A stretch of 64,000 bases of DNA from Tieghemiomyces parasiticus (GCA_027575765.1 JANBPT010000043.1:1-64000); one strand, 5' to 3'. Shown: positions 46,801 to 57,982, numbered from the stretch's first letter. Translations and numbers: made by a program. Notes: generated from the sequence alone by a model not told the origin.

Positions 46801-49476
46801 GGTTTTAAGACGGGCCCTTCTTTGCAAGCCGACACCAAAAACTAGGCTGGGGTGGGCAAGCGGCAGTGGTTCTAGAAAAGAAGATACTGAGACACAGAAG
46901 TGGATTCAGGGATGTGTTGTTCGCCCATATGCTGTATGCCTAATAGTTCCCACCAGAGCGATTTTCACGGACAGCGGCAGAGCGGTCAGATTCTTTGCGC
47001 ATATATTCGCCGCAAAATGACAGGCAATTGTGGTTATATATACAGAGAGAGAGAGACAAGGTGGATTTCCACGGCAAAGTGGGAACCTCCGAAACAACCC
47101 ATCCTTCACTTTCACCGCCCACCCATCTGACAACAGGACCTCCAGCGTGCCATACGTGCTTCAACGCACCGGATGACCACGCTTCCGAGTAGATGAACTT
47201 CAAGCCCGACGATTGACAAGGCAGGTCAGTTGTGAAGCCAGGCTGAGTGGATGCCCTCGGCTGCGCCCGCAGGGGACGTGTAGCATGACAGTTGTTCCTT
47301 AAATGACAAGGTAGCGTTCCTCGTACTTGGTTGCTTAGCAGAGCTGGGCAATGTGAAGATAATTGTCGATCTTTTGTGCATGTTAGCGACACGCAGACTA
47401 TCAGGCAGTAGCGCTGCTGAGGCCACCTTGGACCGCGGCCGGCCTAGAGTCGGGCCCTGACCGTCATTGGTTGGCCAGCAGTAGCGGAAGGTAAAATTTG
47501 ATGGAACGGCCATGGTGGTGTAGGCAAAACTTTCCGCTGTCACTATTTTTGTATGGCACTCATGGCCATGAACGTCGTTTCTTAACGTGCTACGCGTGGA
47601 GGTCAGTTAAGCCTATTGGCCAGAATGGCTTTGATTATTACTAAAAATAATGTATGAAAGTTCCAGCATACAGCTAAATTTCTCACTGAAAACGGGACGT
47701 TGTGCTATATCCTATGTATGATCCCCATCAAAAAAATCGTGTGAGATGATTCGATTAAACCCAACTACCATCAGGAATAGTGGTGAGCAGCATATATTTA
47801 ATTTATCGCCTCTCGACTGCGAACGTATATTAATAAAAGGGGTTGAGTTAGGACGATTTGTAGTTAATCTTCCCGGCTACTTGCTAACCTTAATGTCACG
47901 GTGCCACGTGTCTTTCCTAACCTATGCCACAAAAGTGGCCTCGCTCTGGCATATTATACATCAAGCTGCGCTACATGGTTGACCAGCACGTTATCTCCAT
48001 CCAGGGGCTTACGTTAATTATAGAGGTCTTGTACAGCGACAGCGCATCCCGCGCGGCTCGTCTTTGGGTACATTTACTATGTTTGAAAACGACCTCCATC
48101 TACTCCGTCATGTAGTGATCATAGTAATAATAGTCGCAAGGATGTGATTCGGCGGGTCTGAGCCTGGCCGTAGGTGAACTATATCCTCAAAGTGAAACAT
48201 GCTGCCCATGTGTCTGGAAACGTCTTAGCTATGCAAAACTCGAATTGGTAGGCTGGTCGCATTGTTTAAGTTGGTTGAGGTACTCGCCGAATAGCGGTAC
48301 CCCCGGTGCAACTGCATAAATGATATCCTTTCTGGAGAGATCGAAGACGACCGAGCTTTGAACTATTGTAAGTGACGCCCGTGTCGATTGGCCTGTGCGC
48401 CGATTTGGCAGCGCACAGCGACTCGCAAAGGACCACGTCGTCCATAGCCAGGATGTGGATGTATCTCAGTCAATGGTAATTAGGTCGCAGGCCTCTCTCC
48501 AGGCGTTGTCCACTCCTTTGGCGTGAAAACTGACCCTTGCTGGGTAATTAATCGGATTCAAACAAAAATTCTCCGCAACTAGTAAATGTACTACCAATGT
48601 GATATCAAGTGACGGAATACCTTGTGGGGAACCTGGCCTTGAAATTGATGTCGGAGATGAATTCGGTGAGCAATCGTCAAGGCTGGGGCCGGAGTGCACC
48701 CACCTCAGCACCCGTAGGTGAGGATGACTAATTGTTTCCCCCGGGCGCACTGTATACGGTGGGCAGAAACGGATCTGGGATAGGTTCACTACCACGGGGC
48801 GCGTGAAACTTTGATCTCCAGAGAGCTAGGCCGAAATGAGGCGGTGAATTCTTAGCCTTATAGCTGTACAAGGCCAGAATTTAGTCTTACCGAAGGGGGC
48901 CGACACAACTTCTGCCCATAAGTAGAATTTGGTAAAGTGATGTGGAGGGGGGGGGGTCTGGAACCGGGTCGATCCCTACCATTTCCAACTCCTTGGTCTA
49001 AAATGGACATATGGCGGACGAATTGCCCTTATTCTCTCCCTTCCATTCCCCCGACAACAGTTTTAATCTGTTAACCACCGATGATCGCCATAGCATTCCG
49101 TAGTTTTAGTGTGGTCCTTACTCATAGCTGTCCTCGCGCTTAATTTCAGTACATGACTGATCCTAGCATGTAAGCGTTTGCCCGCCTCCTCCTATATGGT
49201 AGCAAAGCCTGGTACTTGATTTCCCTAGTCGCACCGGGCGGACTTTCGGCCAAGCGAGATCCGTGTTCAGCGTTCCTTCATGGATTATTTGTTAAATACT
49301 ATCTACCTTTCCTTCTGTATTCGCTGTACTTTTACGTTTCTTACTTTTTTTTTCGTGCTAATGAGACTTGCCCACAGTTCATCATTTAAGCCACCCCTAA
49401 TTCATACCGCTCACCCCTTTGAACAGCGTTAGAGACTCCAACCCGCATATACCTACTGTTTGTCAGGAGCTGTACC
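43824..49476. other. Large gene-poor interval upstream of PKA
   Basis: 5.6 kb without a convincing gene. The first kilobase is the G/A-rich (CT-rich on the minus strand) PKA leader/promoter. Two protein-like stretches were noted: plus-strand frames at 47,746-48,115 that would need a frameshift, and a minus-strand frame at 48,466-48,795 with the LRR-like segment SHPHLRVLRWVHSG. Both resemble the decayed fragment at 4.9-5.5 kb in style and are treated as possible relics. A 10-G run lies near 48,949. Confidence 0.4.
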
Positions 49477-50382
49477 ATGTTGTCTACCATGTCGCCCGTG
49501 GTGTACACGATGAGCCTGGACGCCCTGAGTATCCGGGATATGTCCCAAACCTTTACCAGTTTGTTCACCCTTATCATGTTCTTCGGCTTGTTCCGAGCAA
49601 CCCGTACGTTATCACGTAGCCGGCGGGTTATCCATATCCAAAGTTTCCTAATGAATCTTCTCATCGCCCTCCTGTCCATTCCGCTCAACCTCTGGCCGGT
49701 TATGGTCCCGCACTGTTTTATCTACTCCATCCTCTTCTACATCATCTACCTCCTCTCTATCGCCTTCCTGGGACTCATCGTCATCACCAAGGTCTACTAC
49801 GCCAGTGGATTCTCCCGGGCCTCGCTCGGGGCTCTGCTGCTTATGCTGGGCGTGGCCCTCGCCGTTCACGTTGTGTGCGTTGTGCGGATTGGCGTCGTGT
49901 ATAACCCTGTCGCTGTGCGATGCGATATCACGTTTGAACAATCGTCTTTCATCGCATCATTGGCCCTTGATATCGTGTTCAATTTTGCCGCCTTGTGGTT
50001 TTTTCTATTGCCGCTCTACCGCGCGTTCCTGCGGCTGCGGACAAAGAGTTTCATGATACTGATCCGCGACGGCATGCTCTTTTGGATCAGCGTCACCATC
50101 TTCCGCGCTGCCATCTCGATAGCAATGCTATCTCCAGCGGTCAATGACTACAACACCATAATAATTGTCATATCGAGTAAGTAATTCCCGCGCAAGGAGA
50201 ACCGGCTGACTTGGTCTCGTCGAGTGCCAAGTAATCCATTGGACCGTGCAGCTCCTTAGAACGTGCTCACTAACACAATCTCCATCGTATTTTCCCCACC
50301 CCACCCTTTTTTGTACGTAGTTATCGTACCAAATACTGTCATTACCATGCAGCTGGCTAAAACCAATCTGGATTACAATTAG
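49477..50382 (+). CDS. Seven-helix membrane protein (GPCR-like), two exons
   Basis: Exons 49477..50176 and 50321..50382 (GTAAGT donor, GTAG acceptor, 144-bp intron, Ile codon split) give 253 aa. Hydrophobic helices lie approximately at residues 27-44, 52-76, 80-108, 112-136, 151-178, 190-210 and 217-240. The last is completed only by joining exon 2 (TIIIVIS + IIVPNTVITMQLAK), which supports the intron. Loops are short and basic on the side after helices 1, 5 and 7 (RATRTLSRSRR, RAFLRLRTKS). Seven helices suggest a receptor-like protein, but I see no motif of a known GPCR class. It lies alone in gene-poor DNA and is probably lineage-specific. Ligand and partner are unknown. Confidence 0.72.
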
Positions 50383-52697
50383 CTTAAGACCGTAATGCAC
50401 ACCATCTTTCTCGAATCTTGATAGTAACCTTCGTGAATGTGGACTCGCATGGTATACAATAGGGAGTCGGATGAGTCGCCCGCGTTGCAGACACAGTGGC
50501 CAGCAAGGCATCTGCAATCATATGTGAGAATAGCCAGCCCTGTCAGCGTGGGTTAGGCCTTGCAGTCGGTAGTTTTGGCAGTGCTGTGCATAGAGTTTCG
50601 TCCATGCGATATGTAGATCACGATTTTCTCGATATCCCAGCAGCTAACTAGTGAATGAGGTTGCAGGACTCCGATTTTAAATTATTGCATGGTGACTTTC
50701 CAAACTCCAATCATCAGACCATTACAGAGTAATAGACTATGGGAAACGTTAGATTTATAAAGCTAGCCTCTAATCCTCTGGTGAACCGATGAAGGCAATA
50801 AAGTTAATACATGGATTGCTCAGTATAGAATGACATGCAGATATAAGGTGATCAAAGCAATTGGTTTCTATTGGCGTATTTGACTATGGGACACCTTTTA
50901 ACGAATAGACACTATGGTGCCTAGAAATGGGGAGCTGGCACCAACTGGATAAGTAGACAGACGGTGAGGGTATATTGGAGAGGCGAGGAGTGCTATGGAC
51001 TATCCAGCAAGTACAAGTAGTGACAAAACGGAACAGTAATCATGAGGGAGGGCTGGGACCCAAGTTGACACAGTCTACCAGACAATTGCCATATTATGGG
51101 TGCGGTGTCTAAAAACTATACTAGGCAAATGCATGCCTGCACCACCCAAAAAATATCCTTCACCAGCACTCCACCCTTCAACGAGCTGGCCGGTTTGCAT
51201 GACTCTTCCATGCATCTCCTCACGAACTCATAGTACTAACCCATGAATCCAGGAAACTCTCGGCCTCCCAGAACCACTTCCGTAACTACAAACACTTGCA
51301 GCCCAACATTACTCTACGAACGACCAAGTTTCCCTCCAGGAACTTGGCCTCCTTTTTTGTCATCTACTTCCTTGTATTTCTCAACGGAGCATAGCACTTG
51401 CCACCTATGGGTGACCCGTACTTTCTTGCCTCAATAAACCCTCCCCGCCCGCCCATTTGTCCAGTTGGTGCCAGCCCCCCATTTCTGGGCACCATAGTGG
51501 GTTGATGAAGTTAGTGTGTGTCTCCAGTGGCGGCTTAGAAATACTGCAGTTCAACGCACCAATTGCATGGTGGCTGGTGACCTGATTTAAGGGTGTCACA
51601 GGCTATAGCACTAGTGGACCATCAAGGCGTAAAAGCTAATGGAGGTAGGCAGAAGATAATAGAGAAGCATCGGCCAATCAGAGCGCATTACTTAGTTTTT
51701 ATGCAACATTTACAATATTGCTGCTCCATAATTGCTCAGTTTCAGCCACATAGAAATGATGTATTTATTGTTTATTTTTGATTTATTGGGCACTTGGCCT
51801 GTTGGCCACTAAAGCACTTGGGGTACACTAGTGAGGAAAAGGCATGTATTAGATGAGGGTAGGCATCTAGGCCAAGGCTAGGGTCCCAACCTTAGCATCT
51901 TGGTCTCTGGCTTTTGTAGTGAGTCGTGTTGATCTGGACCACAATGGGGACAGGACATCTGGGTATGACCTTTGTGTGGGGGCTGTTGTAGGTAGTGCAG
52001 GGTTTTAGACCCATGGGAGGATGGCAGCTAGTGGAAACCAGGTTGTCAGGTGCAGGGCAATCCAGAATGCCCTAGATTCTTTGTTGGAGAATTCAACCCC
52101 TGGCTGGCAGGCATGGTTGATGTACAAAAGTATCTGTAGGAGGGGCTGCCAGAATAGGCATGGGCAGAAACGGGAAGAAGGGTGTGATCTAGATGGTTGG
52201 AGTCTGGTGGCACTGGGGGGGGGGAGGCACCAAAGGGCAGCAGGGACTAGTAGGCATCACTCAAAGTGTCCACAGGATGCTGTTACTGTGTTGCACACAC
52301 AGAGGTGGGGCAAGCTGGGCATATGGTTGAGCCACCAGTGGAGGAGGCAACTCTTCTCTAAGCAGGTGTGTGGTAGGAGGAGTATGGGGTTGATACTAAT
52401 GGTTGGTCAGCAGGTGCAGAGTAGTAATTTTGTACATCACAGGTTGTGGAGATGGGTCTGGTGGGGGGGGGTGGAGCAGAATGAGGAGGCCTGGAGGGTG
52501 TAGAGGTGGGAGGTGATGAGTCTTGCCACAAGCATGGGAAGCAGGTAGTTGGGCAGGAGGTCCACCATGCAGATGGTGTACCTGGCAGACAGGGTGCTGA
52601 TGAAGATGGATATGTGTGACAGCCCTGTCAGGTGGTACAGTACTGGAGTGGCCATGTTGGGTGTCCCAGCAATGAGCATCCAGAGGCAGTAGCCCCG
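50383..52697. other. Transition into the CpG-poor repeat island
   Basis: From ~51.8 kb rightward CG dinucleotides become rare while TG/CA are abundant. A minus-strand frame at 52,437-52,679 has a protein-like run (YHLTGLSHISIFIS, YTICMVDLLPNYLLPMLVAR) and may be a decayed mobile-element or membrane-protein fragment. Nothing intact. Confidence 0.4.
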
Positions 52698-52827
52698 GTG
52701 TGGTGATTGGGGACCACCAAATTAGATCATCCCAGGGTAAAGTCCAAGTCTACTATTTCAGAACCACAAATTCTGTGATAGTAGAATAGCCTTTTGGTAT
52801 GGTATTAGACTTGGGCCTAATATCAGC
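52698..52827 (+). repeat. Inverted repeat, left copy (130 bp)
   Basis: Starts GTGTGGTGATTGGGGACC and matches the reverse complement of 57983..58111 over about 130 bp with roughly a dozen differences by eye (near 90% identity). The outer ends C(A/G)GTGTGGTGATTGGG resemble terminal inverted repeats of DNA transposons, but I see no matching target duplication and no transposase between the copies. Could be two MITE-like copies or the ends of a decayed 5.4-kb element. Confidence 0.7.
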
Positions 52828-52857
52828 AGATATTATAATGTTACCACACCTTTATCA

Positions 52858-52916
52858 GCAGTATAGGTGCAACCTATTACAACTCCTCAAAGGCCAAAGC
52901 TGTGCTTGGCTTCACA
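52858..52916 (+). repeat. LTR-type 3' end fragment (second family)
   Basis: The stretch with CCTATTACAACTCCTCAAAG through CTTGGCTTCACA closely matches 54855..54913, which ends at the target duplication next to the 5S-linked LTR. Both end in GGCTTCACA, parallel to the GGCTCCACA end of the other LTRs. Start not defined. Confidence 0.5.
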
Positions 52917-53259
52917 AATGTTGTGGTTAGCCACAGCTGACCACAATCTAGTTTTATCAGCACTGCCAGCCAGAGGACAGTAACCAAAGCCTCTGAGCAC
53001 CTAGGCCAAGTGTATCAATAATCCTGGCTTCTTTTGGTCATTATAAGGAAAGTTAATTGTCTTTGTCATAACCAGACATCAATTTGACGTCCAATAGCTA
53101 GTATAAAATGGGTCCAAGTTGAACCCTATAAATAAATGAGAACATTTTACTGACCTTTTTTATTTCTATAAAATTGTGCCAATTTTCCTTTTTACTATTT
53201 TTTTCAAAACCCTACACATTAGGGGCTTCAGATGGGCAATGCACAACACCACAACAACA

Positions 53260-53684
53260 TGTGAAACATAGTGAGATTTAAAGCTGATTTGATTGTAAAT
53301 AGTACCCCAAGGCAAGGTTAATGACAACACTCCCCAAGCTCAGTAGTGCTGGAGCTTGGGCTATAAATAATAATTCTGAATCCCCAAGAGATTGTGACCT
53401 GACTAGCTACTCCATAGTTTTCCATTTTGCCTATTGGCCCTCCAGGATATGAAACATAATAAACCAAAAAGTTGTAAGACAATAGGTTGCTAAGGTCATG
53501 GGATATTGGACCATCAGCTGATGGGAAATCTGCTGAGGTTGCATAATTGAAAAGTTATCCTTCCCAAGGCCTCAGTCCTTCACCCTGGCCTTTGTAGTTT
53601 ATCTGGTTAAGTCATCTGGACTTTTCCAAATGTTCCACTACACTAGGAATCTTGAGGAGCCCAAAATACTATCTCAGCTCCACA
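53260..53684 (+). repeat. Solo-LTR-like repeat, 425 bp
   Basis: Begins TGTGAAACATAG and ends CTCAGCTCCACA (TG...CA). It aligns along its full length with 57021..57444, sharing the CACTCCCCAAG block, GAGCTTGGGCTATAAATAAT (a TATA-like promoter element), CCATCAGCTG and TCAGGAATCTT-type 3' segments. No target duplication is visible. Almost free of CG. No gag or pol coding sequence lies between the two copies, so I read them as solo LTRs rather than one intact element. Confidence 0.65.
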
Positions 53685-54854
53685 AAAACAATGTTGTGCA
53701 CTGGACCTAAACTAGCACCTTCTTTTCAACCTCCAATTTCATTAACTACAGCTATCAGATTCAAATGCCCATTTGATTTTGCTGCCTTCTGAGTATGATC
53801 ACGGCTACCACTCCATCAAAGGGACTGCCCCCTTTGTTTCTTTCTATTGTCAAACTCTTGTACACTTGTTTGTTTCCTTTCACCATTGCTCACTCTCCTC
53901 ACCAAGTATAAGTAGGGCTAACATGTCCCCTCAATAAACTGACAGATTACAACCGGACTTCCCTTTTATAATCATTTCTTTCCTTTATTATCTATTGCCA
54001 ATGACCAACAGCGTCATTATATAGTCATATTGACCCTGCTCACAACACCAATGTAATACTGGGTTTAAGTGGAAGTGCGGGATACATGTAAAATATGAAC
54101 AACTGGGTGAAAGTGTATTGCTAAAAGGTGGAAATAAAATGTGGTCAAGTAAGGAAAAGATGATGTTTATTCAGAGTAATGAAAAAGTGGTTCTTTTTAT
54201 ATACGGGCAAGGACAGTGACTTGATAAATAGGTTATCTAGTAGAGTGGTTGAGAAGTAAGAGCAATGTAGTAATGGCTGCAAGTAATGGCAGTGGATTAA
54301 CAATATATCTGAGGATGAAACAGTAATACTTAATCATGGTTGATGTTAGGTAACAATGGGTATGCCGCAAGGATTGTGGGTCTCTGATGAAAGGGTAGGA
54401 ATAGGTGCCCAGGGAGGCGCCCTTATTACACCAATGTAAAGCAGACTGGTATCTGGAAGCCGGTCCCCCTTTCAAAAGAACCTCTGGGTCAAAGTGGAGA
54501 ATTCAGGATTATACAGTTGAACCAGGGATGTCCAAATCTGTAGTGCAAAGTTTGATAGGTTAACTATTGGCGGAGAAAGCCTCAAATAAAATCTATGGAT
54601 GTTTACCAACAAGCAAGCTTAAGGAAATATTGGTAATAGACTTTACTAACGGAATAGTGCCAACAGATGGCACTATGGGACAGAAATCGGAAAATAAGCT
54701 GCTGGGCCCTGTGTTGCATACTTAGGCCCGGTTTATATACTATGACTATAATAAATGATCTATGCTAATTGGTGGAGGACCCTGACTGGTCCCCCGTCTC
54801 TTCCAGGCCTCTCCTAGAGGTTTCCCATTATCTTTTCTTTTATTTCTTTCAATA

Positions 54855-54913
54855 GTTGTATAGGCGCAGCCTATTACAGCTCCTCAAATGGAGAAGCTGT
54901 GCTTGGCTTCACA
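54855..54913 (+). repeat. 3' end of an older LTR upstream of the 5S locus
   Basis: Ends CTTGGCTTCACA immediately before the TGCC duplication of the next LTR. Similar to 52858..52916. Its position indicates an earlier insertion at the same 5S-proximal site; its 5' border is not resolved. Confidence 0.5.
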
Positions 54914-54917
54914 TGCC

Positions 54918-55374
54918 TGTGAAGCGTAGATAGCAGAACAGTTATGAAGGTGGGGCGCAACAGAATACAATAATTGGGTATTAATGAAAACTAGGTGCCT
55001 CAAGGCAAGGCAGGGAAAACACTCCCTGAACCACTAGGTGTAATAGGTTCCACCTTAAATATAAAACTAAAATGATGCTGCACTGAGGTGCCCTCAGGTT
55101 GCCCTGGCTAATGGGTATGGCTGGTGACCTGGTAGATGAAACAGAATAAATCGAAAAGTATGAAACACATTAAATCAAAAAGTATGAAACCCCATCCATG
55201 GGAAATTTGGGATACTATTGGTGGAGGGTTTGGGGGATTGTCTTGTGCTTGTGGATTGTCCTTTCCCCTTCCCCTAGTGGGTTTGTTGGCCTTTTACTGA
55301 TGCACCAAAGTTGCCCCCTTATACAAGGGACCCTTGGGTATCTTCAGGAGGCCAGAATATATAAAGGCTCCCCA
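54918..55374 (+). mobile_element. Solo LTR (457 bp) abutting the 5S rRNA gene, with 4-bp target duplication
   Basis: Starts TGTGAAGCGTAG and ends AAAGGCTCCCCA. The four bases before it (54914-54917) and after it (55375-55378) are both TGCC, a perfect target-site duplication, and the 5S gene starts at the very next base. Shares with the other LTRs the GGAAAACACTCCC block and a TATATAAAGG element near its 3' end. Internal GTATGAAAC repeats recur inverted at 59.09-59.14 kb. TGTG...CA ends plus a 4-bp duplication next to a Pol III gene fit a Ty3/Ty1-like integrase, but no coding region remains. Confidence 0.72.
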
Positions 55375-55378
55375 TGCC

Positions 55379-55496
55379 AGTTGCGGCCATATGACGTTGT
55401 AAGCACCGCATCCCGTTAGATCTGCGCAGTTAAGCATCGTTCAGCCGATTTAGTATTAAGGTGGGTGACCACTTGGGAATAGTTGGTGCTGTAGCT
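55379..55496 (+). rRNA. 5S ribosomal RNA
   Basis: 118 nt matching eukaryotic 5S: 5' AGTTGCGGCCATA, AAGCACCGCATCCCG, the box A region GATCTGCGCAGTTAAGC, the box C region GTGGGTGACCACTTGGGAAT and 3' GGTGCTGTAGCT. The first nine bases pair with the 3' end (helix I, with G-U pairs), which fixes both ends. A T7 Pol III terminator follows directly (55496-55502). Here the gene is dispersed among repeats and not in an rDNA unit. Intact appearance, so it may be active, although one copy in a repeat island could also be a recent pseudogene. Confidence 0.88.
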
Positions 55497-56948
55497 TTTT
55501 TTAGTTTTTCTCAGATATCACCAATCCTACTTGGGACAAACACAGGTCTACATTCCGTGTGGAGAGTTGTATGGTAGGCATGCTTGCGATTGCGAATGTG
55601 GTTGGTTGCCCTGTGATAACTAAACTAGTAATAGCAAGGTATAAGATGATGATCATTGAGTTCCAACTTTGGGCTTTACATAGGGTCCTGGCTATTTGGC
55701 TTGGCCTTGTTGGTGTGTGCTAGTGTAGAAAGTCATAGAATTGGAGAGACATGGAAATAAGTAAGTCATTTGCAAGGTTAGTCTGGGAGGTTGATGTATC
55801 TTAGGTGATGGTAGTTATTGTTCCATTGATTGCTTAAGTGGTGGTCATGGTGTGTGGCTGCATTGTGGGTGGCTACTGCCTGGTGCATTAGGTAAGGTTG
55901 TATTAGGTGACCACAGCACCACATAAGTTTTTTTTGACCTTTACATTTTTTACATGTTGTGGTGAATTCACCACATTTCCCCCTCCTCCTCTCTCCTCCT
56001 CCCTTTCCCTTTCCCTTTCCCATTCCCATTCCCTTTCCCTTTCCCATTCACATTCCTATTCCCATTCCCATTCCCATTCCCTCTCCCTCTCCCTTTCTCA
56101 TCCATCCTGATACCTTATTGGTTCTTGAATGGTTACCCAGACCTATCTATTGTTCTCTGAGGTTCCTTTGAGTCTTGGCATGACTCATCTCCTTTTTTCC
56201 CATCTTCTTCAAGCAGGCACAAAAACGAAAGGATTTGAAGTGGCCATCCTTATTGGCTACATCCCATTAGTAAGCAATTTCCATATTGTTCTCCTCCTTT
56301 TTTCTCCCATTTCTCTCCCTTGGATTTTGTCCTCACAAAAATCCTCAACAACCAAATCCTCCCTCCTTCCTCTACCATTTTCCTCCTTTCCTCTTTCATA
56401 TATATACTCCCCCTTTCCCTCCCTACTTTCTATCATTATCAAACATCACTTTCTTTCACTTTCTTCTCTACCTTTTTAAGAATAAAGTTCCCCATCAAAG
56501 AACTTGTTGCTTGATCATTACACATGTACCATTGATTATCCTGTTTACTGCTCCAAGCCCTACTGTTGAAAGGATTTTATGGGCCACTCACAACAGGCTA
56601 AGGGAGCCAGGTTAACTCAGGTGGAGTAGATATTAAAATATACTGAATCTAAGGCAGGCAGCCTTTTGGCCATATGTTGCCATCCACAGGGTAAACACAA
56701 TGGGAGAAAGCTTGGACCAGAGGGACAGCATTAAAACTCCCACTGGGGAGAAGACAGGGCAGCCCATGAGGTGGGGAAGACCACCAGATGCTAACCAATG
56801 AAAGGAATTTGCTAGTGGTTCAAGCACAACCAGCCAACCAGAGGCACCACAGCCACAAAGGGAGTCAGAGGAAGGGGGAAACTAGCTACTTGATTAAGGC
56901 AGCAGGGGGTTGGGTAGTGGTTCAATTCTTTCTTAATTAAACCAGCCA
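55497..56948. other. Repeat-island spacer with pyrimidine minisatellite
   Basis: No gene. About 56000-56096 holds a run of TTTCCC/ATTCCC hexamers (roughly 16 units), flanked by further CT-rich sequence. Open frames over it only translate the repeat (Ser-His-Ser or Pro-Phe-Pro). Confidence 0.6.
56000..56096 (+). repeat. Hexanucleotide minisatellite (TTTCCC/ATTCCC)n
   Basis: Continuous 6-base periodicity with T/A exchange at the first position of the unit, grading into CTCTCC at the right end. Polypurine on the minus strand. Confidence 0.8.
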
Positions 56949-57019
56949 TGGCAGTACCCAAATTGGAACTTGCGTTGCCACTGGATAAACTCAGTGCACT
57001 ACCAACTGAGCCATCTACC
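56949..57019 (-). tRNA. tRNA-like relic next to an LTR (pseudogene)
   Basis: On the minus strand the sequence begins GGTAGATGGCTCAGTTGGTA, which contains a good A box, and later has GCAAGTTCCAATTTGGG where a B box/T arm is expected. The 7-bp acceptor helix keeps five pairs (GGTAGAT with TACTGCC), and an anticodon-type stem CACTG/CAGTG encloses an 8-base loop. The T arm is degraded and the anticodon cannot be read reliably. Best seen as a tRNA pseudogene or tRNA-derived repeat. Its 5' end is one base from the LTR at 57021. Confidence 0.45.
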
Positions 57020-57020
57020 A

Positions 57021-57444
57021 TGTGAAGTGTGGTTTTGTAATAGTAAATTGAATAAATAATAATACCCTGAGGCAGGGTTGGAAAAACACTCCCCAAGATC
57101 CAAACTGCTGGAGCTTGGGCTATAAATAATGATTCTGAATCTCCAAGGGGTTGTGGCCCTGCTGGCTACTCCATACTTTGCCACTTCACCAATTAGCCCT
57201 CCGGGATATGAAGCATAATAAATCAAAAAGTTGTAGAACAATAGGTTGTCTAGGTCATGGGACATTTAGACCATCAGCTGGTGGGAAATCTGCCAGTGGT
57301 GCATAATTGAAATGTTTCCATTTGCAAGGCCTCAGTCTTTTATCCTGATCCTTGTAGTCAACTCCATTTGGTATCATTGACCTTATGTAATAGAGTCGAC
57401 CCTCAGGAATCTTCAAGAGGGGAAATAAATATCTGGGCTCCACA
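57021..57444 (+). mobile_element. Solo LTR (424 bp) between a tRNA relic and tRNA-Gly
   Basis: Begins TGTGAAGTGTGG and ends TGGGCTCCACA; a full-length relative of 53260..53684. Contains GGGCTATAAATAATG. Its 3' border is followed by CCAA, which is also the duplicated target of the next LTR. The four bases before it are ACCA, so its own duplication is not clean. Confidence 0.65.
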
Positions 57445-57448
57445 CCAA

Positions 57449-57737
57449 TGTGAAGCGTACCGTAATAAACCTTAGCGCTATAAATAACTAGGAACCAATA
57501 ATAGCCTCGGAGGCAGAGGCGAATTACAAAGGCAAGACTTCAAAGTAAGGGAAAACACTCCCCGAGCCCGGTTTCAAAGCTCAGGTTCTTTATTTATATG
57601 TCGGATAATGGTGGCGGTGGCTGTTTCCTGTGCTTACTTGGCACACTCATGACAAAACACCACCACCGTATATAGTCGTATTAAAAACCAATGCCTTAAC
57701 TATGGCCTAAGCGTCTTAAAGACGCCTTGGCTCCACA
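57449..57737 (+). mobile_element. Solo LTR (289 bp) 10 bp upstream of tRNA-Gly, with CCAA duplication
   Basis: Begins TGTGAAGCGTACC and ends CTTGGCTCCACA. CCAA flanks it at 57445-57448 and 57738-57741. Contains GCGCTATAAATAAC and the AAAACACTCCCCGAGC block common to the family, but is shorter and keeps more CG dinucleotides than its neighbours, which suggests a younger insertion. The tRNA-Gly gene begins at 57748. Confidence 0.7.
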
Positions 57738-57747
57738 CCAACGTGAA

Positions 57748-57818
57748 GCGCAGATGGTTTAGTGGTATAATTATCGCCTGCCACGCGATAGACCGGGGTT
57801 CGATTCCCCGTCTGCGCA
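57748..57818 (+). tRNA. tRNA-Gly (anticodon GCC)
   Basis: 71 nt including the discriminator. Perfect 7-bp acceptor (GCGCAGA/TCTGCGC), D arm GGTTTAGTGGTATAA, anticodon stem ATCGC/GCGAT with loop CTGCCAC giving GCC, and T arm CGGGGTTCGATTCCCCG. No intron. A short T4 run follows within a few bases. Confidence 0.96.
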
Positions 57819-57982
57819 AAAGTTTTGCATCTTTTGTTTCAGTAAATTGTGTCAATTTATTGACTGTGAGAGTTATTTTAGCACGCTTGGTTTATAGTAG
57901 GGGTGGATAAATGGTTGGTTGGGAAATATATAATATAAAACGATTGTTCTGATGTAGTGGATATTGGAGAGGTAAAGGTGTG

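Noticed and set aside
52021..52503. 160-codon plus-strand frame in the repeat island
   Set aside because: CpG-depleted, low-complexity G-rich sequence with no recognisable domain; the frame exists mainly because TG replaces CG.
55907..56171. Ser-His or Pro-Phe repeat proteins
   Set aside because: Direct translation of the TTTCCC/ATTCCC minisatellite in two frames.
53260..57444. An intact LTR retrotransposon formed by the two similar 425-bp repeats
   Set aside because: The interior contains other LTRs, a 5S gene and a minisatellite but no gag/pol-like frame, no clear primer-binding site and no matching target duplication.
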